Program-made: the position numbers and the translations under genes
The notes under the pieces: model-generated
The model's input: only the letters and a program-made list of their open reading frames with translations
Told to the model about the DNA's origin: nothing
Database searches by the model: none
In this document: piece after piece, positions 1-5,930 of the stretch
How the letters are laid out: each line of letters starts with the position of its first letter
How positions within the stretch are numbered: the stretch's first letter is position 1
DNA from: Bacteroidales bacterium
GTDB taxonomy: Bacteria > Bacteroidota > Bacteroidia > Bacteroidales > UBA932
DNA length: 34,480 nt
Assembly: GCA_017480345.1 (NCBI GenBank)
Contig: JAFVAU010000009.1
Location: 1-34,480, forward strand
Reading direction: 5' to 3'

Positions 1-99
1 ATTTACTCCTTCGAAATAATACTCTCGAATAATTGTCTCTTTTTCTTCCGCGCTTAGATAATTCCTTTCTTTGCGAGGTCTACCTGTTGGTTTTGTCAT
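1..99 (-). CDS. IS3-type transposase OrfA, N-terminal fragment
   Basis: The first 33 residues of a protein that runs off the left edge. The peptide starts MTKPTGRPRKERNYLSAEEK and continues with an acidic/basic helix (ETIIREYYF). A basic GRPRK-type head followed by a helix is what is seen at the start of OrfA helix-turn-helix proteins of IS3-like elements, which bind the IS ends and are joined to the DDE catalytic OrfB by frameshifting. No catalytic residues fall inside the window. The start is the only ATG downstream of the element's end. AT-rich codon use differs from the GC-rich genes to the right, which fits a mobile origin. Confidence 0.5.
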   Translation of the reverse strand, partial: MTKPTGRPRKERNYLSAEEKETIIREYYFEGVN

Positions 100-140
100 C
101 TTTAGTTGACTGTTGTGTCAACTTTTTTCAGCGTAAGACA
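1..140 (-). mobile_element. IS3-family insertion sequence, end only (truncated by window)
   Basis: Read on the minus strand this is the left end of a probable IS3-family element. It begins TGTCTTACGCTGAAAAAAGT at base 140, with the TG terminal dinucleotide typical of the family, and leads into a transposase-like gene starting about 40 bases inside. A 6-bp inverted repeat (GTTGAC/GTCAAC, about 105-122) lies just ahead of the gene and could be a transposase site or a structure limiting read-through translation. The rest of the element is outside the window, so the other terminal repeat and the target duplication cannot be checked. The family call rests on the end sequence and the encoded N-terminus. 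Confidence 0.55.
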
Positions 141-235
141 GTCCTTCCTTCCTGATCACCCTGGTGGACAGGCTCTGCAGCCTGCTCCTGTGGGTGCTGG
201 AGGTGATTGCCACCATGTGACATGTCCCTCCGCCC

Positions 236-304
236 TTTCGGCAACAAAATGGGTACGTTTTTGTCGCCGAACTACGGTTTTGCACGTTTCGGCAACAAAA
301 TGGG
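236..304. repeat. 18-bp direct repeat pair with hairpin
   Basis: TTTCGGCAACAAAATGGG occurs exactly twice, at 236-253 and 287-304, starting 51 bp apart. The first copy also forms a hairpin with the following bases: CGGC-A-ACAAAA (239-249) pairs with TTTTGT-C-GCCG (259-269), one mismatch. The second copy ends just before the -7 element of the hexosaminidase gene. It could be an interspersed intergenic repeat or a regulator site. Confidence 0.6.
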
Positions 305-314
305 CATATTTTCG

Positions 315-322
315 TATCTTTG
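315..322 (+). promoter_or_regulatory. -7 promoter element of the GH20 gene
   Basis: TATCTTTG matches the Bacteroidetes -7 consensus TAnnTTTG, 16 bases before the chosen ATG. No clear -33 TTTG lies at the expected distance; the 18-bp repeat occupies that zone. Confidence 0.55.
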
Positions 323-338
323 TGAAAAACCATTCAAC

Positions 339-2228
339 ATGAAACGACTGATTGCCGCTGTTTTTGCCTCGCTGGGCCTCACGTTGGCTATGGCGCAGGT
401 GCCTGCCCCGGCAGAGTTGATTCCGGCCGATGGAACCCCCAATATCACGAAGGAACTCTCCCGCAAGATTGGCGGGAAGGCGTTTGCCAAGAAAACCGCT
501 TCCTTGCCGGCCTTTGCCTTCGAGCAGGCCTATGAGCTCACGGTAACGCCCAAGGGCTACCGCGTGCAGGCCAATACTCAGACGGGCTATTTCTATGCCC
601 TGCAAACCCTCTCTCAGATGCAGACCTGCGGGACGGTGTACGACTATCCCCGCTTCCAGTACCGCGGTTTCATGCTGGACATCTCCCGCCATTTCCGGGA
701 CAAAGACTTCATCCTCAAGCAGATGAAGGCCCTGGCCAACCTCAAGATCAATCAGCTGCACCTGCATCTGACAGACGATGCCGGCTGGCGCCTCCAGGTG
801 GACAGCTATCCGCTGCTCACTTCCCAGGCCGCCTGGCGTGTGGGCTCCAACTGGCAGGAATGGTGCAACCTGGATCGTCAGTACTCCCAGGAAGGGGCTC
901 CGGAGGCCGTGGGCGGCTATCTCACCAAGGCCGATATCCGTGAAATCCTGGCCGAAGCCCAAAAGCTTCACATGAACGTGATTCCGGAGATTGAGATGCC
1001 CGGTCACAGCCGCGAGGTGGTGTTTGCCTATCCGGAGGTAGGCTGCCGCGAGGGAAGCTACGAGCTCTGCCCCGGCAAGGAAGCCACCTTCACCCTGCTG
1101 GAAAGCGTTCTGGAAGAGGTTATCGAGCTTTTCCCTTCCCCTTACATCCATATCGGCGGAGATGAGGCCGACAAGGAACATTGGAAAACCTGTCCGGACT
1201 GCCAGGCCCGCATGAAGGCCGAAGGACTCAGTTCCGTGGAAGAGCTCCAGAGCTATCTGGTCAAGCGCATCGAGCGCTTCATCAACGCCCACGGCCGCCA
1301 GCTGCTGGGCTGGGACGAGATTCTGGAAGGTGGCCTCTCACCCAATGCCACCGTCATGAGCTGGCGCGGCACCCAGGGAGGCCTGGAGGCCATCCGCCAG
1401 GGACACGACGCCGTCATGACTCCGGGCCGATTCTGCTACCTGGACAAGGTGCAGGACGCCCCCATTTATGAACCGGAAGGCTTCGGCGGTTACCTCCCCT
1501 TGGACGTGGCGCATTCCTATGACCCGCTCTCGGAGATTCCGGAAGACTCCTACGGGCATCTTCTGGGCGTCCAGGGCAACCTCTGGCACGAGCGCATCCC
1601 TACGCCCGAACATACGGAATACATGATGTACCCGCGCGTGGCGGCCATTGCCGAGGTGGGCTGGAGCCAGCCTTCCCGCAAAGACGGCTTCCGCGAAAGG
1701 GTTACCCGCTGGAACGACGCCCTTATCGCGGCCGGGTACAACGCCTTCGACATCAAGAAGGAAATGGGTGAACGCCCGGCCTTCAAGCATGGCATCCGGC
1801 ATGCCGCCGTGGGCAAGAAAGTCACCTACAAGGAATTCTGGAACCGGGGCTATCCCGCCGCCCGGGAAGCCACCTTCACGGATGGCCTCGGCGGTGGCTG
1901 GTCCTACGGAGACGGCCGCTGGCAGGGCTTCCTCTCAGACATTGACGTAACCATCGACATGGAGCAGGTGCAGGACATCCACTTTGTGGGCGGCACCTTC
2001 CTATGCGAGCCCGGCCCCGGCATCTTCCTTCCCAAATCCGTTGAAATCTGGCTGTCGGCCGATGGCGAAAACTTCACCCAGGCTGCCGTAGTGCCCCAGG
2101 AAATCCAGAAACCCAGCCAGAGTTATGTACTCTTCGGCGCCCCCATTACGGGGCAGGCCCGTTACGTGCGCTTCGTGGCCCATCCCAGCCGCGGCTTCCA
2201 GTTCCTGGACGAAGTGATTGTAAACTGA
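339..2228 (+). CDS. Secreted beta-N-acetylhexosaminidase, GH20 family
   Basis: A 629-residue glycoside hydrolase family 20 enzyme that would release terminal N-acetylglucosamine or N-acetylgalactosamine from glycans in the periplasm or at the cell surface. The start at 339 gives a clean signal peptide (MKRLIAAVFASLGLTLAMAQ) directly behind the -7 element; the frame is open further upstream but only through the repeats. An N-terminal GH20b-like domain (about 20-105) precedes the TIM barrel, with HLHLTDDAGWRL near residue 140, PEIEMPGHS near 212 and the catalytic Asp275-Glu276 in HIGGDEAD. GWDEI and MSWRG follow. The last ~140 residues look like a discoidin/F5-8C-type carbohydrate-binding module (VEIWLSADGENF, ARYVRFVAHP). 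No partner genes for glycan uptake (SusC/SusD) are adjacent, so it appears to be a stand-alone enzyme. Confidence 0.92.
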   Translation: MKRLIAAVFASLGLTLAMAQVPAPAELIPADGTPNITKELSRKIGGKAFAKKTASLPAFAFEQAYELTVTPKGYRVQANTQTGYFYALQTLSQMQTCGTVYDYPRFQYRGFMLDISRHFRDKDFILKQMKALANLKINQLHLHLTDDAGWRLQVDSYPLLTSQAAWRVGSNWQEWCNLDRQYSQEGAPEAVGGYLTKADIREILAEAQKLHMNVIPEIEMPGHSREVVFAYPEVGCREGSYELCPGKEATFTLLESVLEEVIELFPSPYIHIGGDEADKEHWKTCPDCQARMKAEGLSSVEELQSYLVKRIERFINAHGRQLLGWDEILEGGLSPNATVMSWRGTQGGLEAIRQGHDAVMTPGRFCYLDKVQDAPIYEPEGFGGYLPLDVAHSYDPLSEIPEDSYGHLLGVQGNLWHERIPTPEHTEYMMYPRVAAIAEVGWSQPSRKDGFRERVTRWNDALIAAGYNAFDIKKEMGERPAFKHGIRHAAVGKKVTYKEFWNRGYPAAREATFTDGLGGGWSYGDGRWQGFLSDIDVTIDMEQVQDIHFVGGTFLCEPGPGIFLPKSVEIWLSADGENFTQAAVVPQEIQKPSQSYVLFGAPITGQARYVRFVAHPSRGFQFLDEVIVN

Positions 2229-2238
2229 TGAAGAAAAA

Positions 2239-2270
2239 TTTGCGTTGTCCAAATTTTCTACCTATCTTTG
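2239..2270 (+). promoter_or_regulatory. Promoter of tRNA-Val
   Basis: TTTG at 2239-2242 and TATCTTTG at 2263-2270 are separated by 20 bases, a textbook Bacteroidetes sigma-ABfr promoter. The tRNA begins 10 bases after the -7 element, so the primary transcript has almost no leader. Confidence 0.8.
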
Positions 2271-2280
2271 CAGTCCTTTT

Positions 2281-2355
2281 GAGGGCATAGCTCAGTTGGT
2301 TTAGAGCGCTTGCTTGACAGGCAAGAGGTCCGCAGTTCAAATCTGCGTGTCCTCA
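2281..2355 (+). tRNA. tRNA-Val (anticodon GAC)
   Basis: A complete cloverleaf can be drawn: acceptor GAGGGCA/TGTCCTC, D stem GCTC/GAGC, anticodon stem CTTGC/GCAAG with loop TTGACAG (GAC, valine), T stem CGCAG/CTGCG with loop TTCAAAT, discriminator A. CCA is not encoded. It stands alone with its own promoter and terminator. Confidence 0.95.
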
Positions 2356-2371
2356 CAAAAGAAAACAGAAA

Positions 2372-2406
2372 GAGGCGTTTGCAGGTTTGTAAACGCCTCA
2401 TTTTTT
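2372..2406 (+). terminator. Rho-independent terminator after tRNA-Val
   Basis: GAGGCGTTT (2372-2380) and AAACGCCTC (2391-2399) form a 9-bp perfect stem with a 10-base loop, followed by six T residues at 2401-2406. It lies only ten bases ahead of the next start codon. Confidence 0.85.
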
Positions 2407-2415
2407 CAATGATGC

Positions 2416-3222
2416 ATGGGTGTACGGTACGATAGCGAAAAACAGCGCTTCGTGTTCGATTTCGAGCACGACGGCCAGGAGGATATCGTCAGTCTCACCG
2501 GTAACGGTTATGAGGTAGAGGCTTTCGGCAAATGCTTCTACTATGGCTATGAATTCGGGGAAGATGTCAGTGGCGCTCTCCGCTCTTCATTTATCCAGCA
2601 TGTCAAGTTTTCCGAGAACCTTCAGGAAGATCCGGCCCTTACTCAGTTCATCCAGAAAGCGGTGAACGACCTAAGTCACCGCATCAACCTGTATGATTAT
2701 GACCTGGTGGTGATGCCCGAGTCTTCCAGCCGTGTAAACAATTACATGCTTCGGTACATCTACCGTTTTGCCCAGCCCACTCTGAGGAAGATGGAACTGG
2801 TGAAGAATTTACCGGCCAACATCTCATTCGACATGGACGCCTTCACCGAGGCTTATTTGAACGATGTACTGGAAAACGGACGTCCCCGTTACACCGAAAA
2901 CCAGAAGGAAGAAGTTCGCCATCAGATAGGCCAGATGCTTGACCTCATCCACCGGAAGGACTATTTCACCATCGCCAAGGATGTAAAGAAAAGCCGGTTC
3001 CGCCCTTATATGATGGAATTCCTGCGCTTTGCTTCTCCGGCCGACGAGCAGCTTTGCCGCACCATCCGGGAGCAGAATGTGCTGGTCATTGACGATGTCA
3101 CCACCAGCGGCTCCACCTTGGGCGAAGTGCTTCGCACTCTCCGTATCCTTAACGAGGACAACCACATCTCCATTTTCAGCCTCATCGGCCGTAAAGACCT
3201 CATGGCCGATATGGCCGGGTAG
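2416..3222 (+). CDS. Phosphoribosyltransferase-fold protein
   Basis: A 268-residue cytoplasmic protein with a type I phosphoribosyltransferase signature: near residues 218-230 the run [14 protein letters not shown] has the hydrophobic-Asp-Asp-x-x-Thr-x-Gly-x-Thr PRPP-binding loop. A second strand, [16 protein letters not shown] (about 92-107), fits the early strand of the same fold. There is no base-specific motif that would name the substrate, and the N-terminal ~90 residues are not recognised. No ribosome site or promoter is evident: the ATG sits immediately behind the tRNA terminator, so expression may depend on read-through or a non-canonical promoter. The protein ends close behind the core domain, next to a group II intron remnant. 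It could serve nucleotide salvage, be a ComF-like factor, or be an accessory gene at a tRNA locus; the substrate is unknown. Confidence 0.7.
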   Translation: MGVRYDSEKQRFVFDFEHDGQEDIVSLTGNGYEVEAFGKCFYYGYEFGEDVSGALRSSFIQHVKFSENLQEDPALTQFIQKAVNDLSHRINLYDYDLVVMPESSSRVNNYMLRYIYRFAQPTLRKMELVKNLPANISFDMDAFTEAYLNDVLENGRPRYTENQKEEVRHQIGQMLDLIHRKDYFTIAKDVKKSRFRPYMMEFLRFASPADEQLCRTIREQNVLVIDDVTTSGSTLGEVLRTLRILNEDNHISIFSLIGRKDLMADMAG

Positions 3223-3287
3223 GGTTTGCAATCCACTTCCTATTTTATGTCAATCAAGCAGGAGGAAAACAAAGAGTTTCGGAGTTT

Positions 3288-3445
3288 TCTTCCTACTTTC
3301 TTGTCCATCGGGCCAACCTTTTGCCGCCGGCTTCCTTCAGATTCCACCTCGCGATGGACACCCTTGCCTTTGGCTGTGACCTTCCCACTATCAGGGCGGT
3401 CTGGGGACTTGCACCCGTTAGACTGCGTTCGTGCTGGGCGAACAG
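3288..3445 (-). mobile_element. Group II intron 5' remnant (domain I region)
   Basis: On the minus strand this begins GTTCGCCCAGCACGAACGCA and contains TCTAACGGGTGCAAGTCCCC and GGAATCTGAAGGAAGCCGGC. These segments resemble the conserved 5' and domain I parts of bacterial group II intron RNAs. There is no reverse transcriptase gene and no domain V/VI hairpin towards 3223, so only a 5' fragment remains. Both boundaries are approximate. The assignment is from recalled consensus; a covariance search would settle it. Confidence 0.5.
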
Positions 3446-3483
3446 AAAACAGACACTTGCGGGTTTTCGCAGTGGTCTGTTTT
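3446..3483 (-). terminator. Bidirectional terminator hairpin
   Basis: AAAACAGAC (3446-3454) pairs perfectly with GTCTGTTTT (3475-3483), and inner TGCG/CGCA extends the stem. The A-run on one arm and T-run on the other allow action in both directions. It follows the minus-strand barrel gene by 17 bases. Confidence 0.75.
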
Positions 3484-3499
3484 CGTATTGGGCGTTAAA

Positions 3500-4135
3500 C
3501 TACAACGTGAGCCCAATGGTAACGCCCATCTCGATCACGTTGCTTGTCTCCTTGCATGCGAGGGGCATCACACCCTCGGTGTTGAAAACGTCTCCGAACC
3601 CCTTTTTGTAGCGGAAGAAAACGGCGAAGTTGTCAGTGAAGTTGTAGCCGGCTCCCGCCCCAACGGAGAATCCCATGGGGCTTTTTGCTTTCGGGTCATG
3701 CTTCGCCTCGCTTGTGCCGTTAAGTCTGCGCTCGCAGGAGGCATAGATGTCGAATTGCGGCCTTATTTCCAGGAAGAGGCCATTTCGGAAGGTGTACTTG
3801 TAACCTAGGGCAAAGAACACATCCATGGCCTGCACACGGTGTGTGGAACCATTTTCGACTTCCTGTACGCCGGCATTGAGCCATTCTACGCCGACGTTGA
3901 GATTAATTCCGCTCTGCTGACGCTTCCCGAACAAGAATTCAACATGCATGGAGCCGACGATACCCGGCTGGGGTGAGATTTTGTGATAAGGGTTGTCGGA
4001 AACCGACCAGAACGTGTAATTGGGGCCGACTTCCAGACCGATAAAGGCCCAGTCATGTTTCTTGACCGGTTCCTGTGCCCAGGCAGCACCCGTCACGGCG
4101 AGAATGGCTGCCATTGTGATAAAAAACTTTTTCAT
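3500..4135 (-). CDS. Outer-membrane beta-barrel protein (PorT/OMP_b-brl-like)
   Basis: A 211-residue exported protein. Residues 1-20 form a signal peptide ending AWAQ, then alternating polar/hydrophobic strands with aromatic girdles (WAFIGLEVGPNYTFW, FFALGYKYTFRNGLFLEIRP, FSVGAGAGYNFTDNFAVFFR) typical of small 8-stranded barrels. The last strand reads VIEMGVTIGLTL, a C-terminal barrel signature without a charged tail. The length is usual for the family. It starts 12 bases after the stop of the gene before it on the same strand, so the two are probably co-transcribed, and a hairpin terminator follows. The family gives structure rather than function; ligand or pore activity is not evident. Confidence 0.75.
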   Translation of the reverse strand: MKKFFITMAAILAVTGAAWAQEPVKKHDWAFIGLEVGPNYTFWSVSDNPYHKISPQPGIVGSMHVEFLFGKRQQSGINLNVGVEWLNAGVQEVENGSTHRVQAMDVFFALGYKYTFRNGLFLEIRPQFDIYASCERRLNGTSEAKHDPKAKSPMGFSVGAGAGYNFTDNFAVFFRYKKGFGDVFNTEGVMPLACKETSNVIEMGVTIGLTL

Positions 4136-4147
4136 AATATATGTGGT

Positions 4148-5812
4148 CTATAGGTTTTCAATGACGTACGGCGTCCCGTCGCTGAGGGTGAATTCCATGC
4201 GTCCGACGCACAGCGTATCCATGCTCACCACATACCGCGCCCCCTCAAGAGCCGTCTTGCTCATGGCCGGAAACTCCTCCTTAAACTGTCGGGCTTTGTC
4301 CAGGGGTACATACAAGGTATAAGGGTTATGATGCGGCGTGGCGCTGTTGCTGAGATAGAAACAGCCGTTGTCGGCATCGTAGTCGGAGAGGCTGATCTTG
4401 TAGCCGTTCATGCGGTCGTGCCGGGCGTTGTCCAGACTCCACACCACAAAGCGGGTACCGGCATCGCTCAGTTTTATGGCGAGGTATTCCTCCTGCAAGC
4501 CGGGATTGGACTTTCGCGCTTCAAATTGGGCGGTGGTCTCGAATTCGTCTTTGGTGACGCTCAGCTGCTGCGCCAGACGTTTGACATATTGTGAATAGGA
4601 TTCCCTTTGGCAGGTGGCAGCCGCCAGTTCCAGCTCCTGCTCGTCCGTGTACAGCGGCGGGACCGCCAGTACGCCGTCGTCGGTAAAGAGGCCCGATTTG
4701 CCGCCGGTGGTGACTTTGTAGAACACCAACTCCGGTGCCAGCTCGCTGCTGTAGCGCTCGATGCTGTCGAACGTCGCTTGCAAAATGGGACGTCCATCGA
4801 GGGCACAGACGCCTGCACTGCCTCCTCTGGGGCGATAAAGGATGTCGCGGCTGCCCACGTCCATCCATTCGTTATTGTGGGGGAGCACCTCGCGGTCTCC
4901 GAGCTGCAAACCCCAGCCGCTGGTCTCCAGATAAGTTCCGAGGAGCAGTTCTCCGCCAATTTCTCCGGCAGGCGCCACTCCCTCCCAGGCCGGATCGGCA
5001 AGATAGGCGCCGTTGCGCCCCAGCACGCCCCACTTGCCATTTTCCTTGATGGACACATACATGTCCCCAGTCGGCGGCCAATAGGCTTTTGCATCTTCGA
5101 ATTCCTTGTCCACCAGGTGATAGCCCTCGTCGTTTTCATTGGGGAGGTAAAGTTTGCAGGGACCCTTGCCGTTGTCGCCATAATACAATATGATGGGCGT
5201 GCGCTTTGTCCCGAAGTAGTACGTGCTGCCGAACTCGAAAGCCACGAGGGTGCGGCCGCTGTACGGGTCGATGATGCCCCACCTGGCCCCTTTCTTTTTG
5301 CTGAGCTTGAGCGCGATGACGGCGTTCATGTCGCAGATGATCAAGTCGTCGTACCAGTAGGGCTTGAGCAGCCAGCCACGGCTGTCGTTGTTCCAGATAC
5401 CCTTTCGCTGTGAGCGTTCGTCATAGACAACATTGTTGGAGCCGTTGGCCCCCCAAGTACTGTGGTTGATGAGCACCGGCCGCTCCGACAGGTGGGGCAG
5501 TTCGTCATTGGCGATGCTGGCCGCGAGGGCCTGGCCGATGATGGGCAGCATGGTGCCGGCGACAATCTGGGAAGTCGAAGGCGACGATGGGCGGTAATAG
5601 CTCCCGCTGTAAAAGGAGCTCCCGGAGGATGACTGTGCCTGCTGCGGTGGCCTGTAGGACGGGCACCAGGTCTTGTGTGCTTCTCCTCTGGTGGTGCGGG
5701 CTTCGCAGTGTGCGCAGACTGCTTCGCTGACCGGCGGAACATCGATTTGGGCACGGGCACTGAATGCTCGGGGAAGGACAATCAGGGCCATCAGTATTAC
5801 AATCCGTCTCAT
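4148..5812 (-). CDS. Secreted protein with WG-like repeats, unknown function
   Basis: A 554-residue exported protein. The start at 5812 is chosen because it gives a signal peptide (MRRIVILMALIVLPRAFSAR, cleavage near ARAQ) and lies 20 bases behind a -7 element, although the frame stays open upstream. The first ~50 mature residues hold four cysteines (VCAHCEARTTRGEAHKTWCP), suggesting a small metal or disulfide site, then a Ser/Tyr-rich linker. The middle has WG-repeat-like segments such as ENGKWGVLGRNGAYLADPAW and GGKSGLFTDDGVLAVPPLY, which form beta structures in Bacteroidetes surface proteins. The C-terminal ~150 residues are not recognised. It is divergent from the sensor kinase gene and shares an intergenic region containing a perfect palindrome, so it may be under that system's control. 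The function is unknown. Confidence 0.65.
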   Translation of the reverse strand: MRRIVILMALIVLPRAFSARAQIDVPPVSEAVCAHCEARTTRGEAHKTWCPSYRPPQQAQSSSGSSFYSGSYYRPSSPSTSQIVAGTMLPIIGQALAASIANDELPHLSERPVLINHSTWGANGSNNVVYDERSQRKGIWNNDSRGWLLKPYWYDDLIICDMNAVIALKLSKKKGARWGIIDPYSGRTLVAFEFGSTYYFGTKRTPIILYYGDNGKGPCKLYLPNENDEGYHLVDKEFEDAKAYWPPTGDMYVSIKENGKWGVLGRNGAYLADPAWEGVAPAGEIGGELLLGTYLETSGWGLQLGDREVLPHNNEWMDVGSRDILYRPRGGSAGVCALDGRPILQATFDSIERYSSELAPELVFYKVTTGGKSGLFTDDGVLAVPPLYTDEQELELAAATCQRESYSQYVKRLAQQLSVTKDEFETTAQFEARKSNPGLQEEYLAIKLSDAGTRFVVWSLDNARHDRMNGYKISLSDYDADNGCFYLSNSATPHHNPYTLYVPLDKARQFKEEFPAMSKTALEGARYVVSMDTLCVGRMEFTLSDGTPYVIENL

Positions 5813-5832
5813 AGCTGCATAGGTGTTTTCTG

Positions 5833-5840
5833 CAAAAATA
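5833..5840 (-). promoter_or_regulatory. -7 promoter element of the WG-like gene
   Basis: On the minus strand TATTTTTG fits TAnnTTTG, 20 bases before the ATG. The region where a -33 element would lie runs into the adjacent palindrome and has no clear TTTG. Confidence 0.5.
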
Positions 5841-5858
5841 ATCTGCCGGAATGAATTG

Positions 5859-5881
5859 TTTGTGGCGGAATCCGCCACAAA
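5859..5881. promoter_or_regulatory. Perfect 23-bp palindrome, candidate operator
   Basis: TTTGTGGCGGA and TCCGCCACAAA are exact complements around a single central A. The site sits between the divergent promoters of the WG-like gene and the sensor kinase, with no T-run for termination in either direction. A dimeric regulator site is the simplest reading; an RNA hairpin in an unseen longer transcript is the alternative. Confidence 0.6.
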
Positions 5882-5916
5882 CGGCCGATGGGCAAGGATA
5901 ATTCGGCAGGAATTGA

Positions 5917-5924
5917 TACCTTTG
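5917..5924 (+). promoter_or_regulatory. -7 promoter element of the sensor kinase gene
   Basis: TACCTTTG matches the -7 consensus and ends six bases before the ATG, so transcription would start at or next to the start codon. No -33 TTTG is visible at the normal distance. Confidence 0.45.
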
Positions 5925-5930
5925 TAGTGG

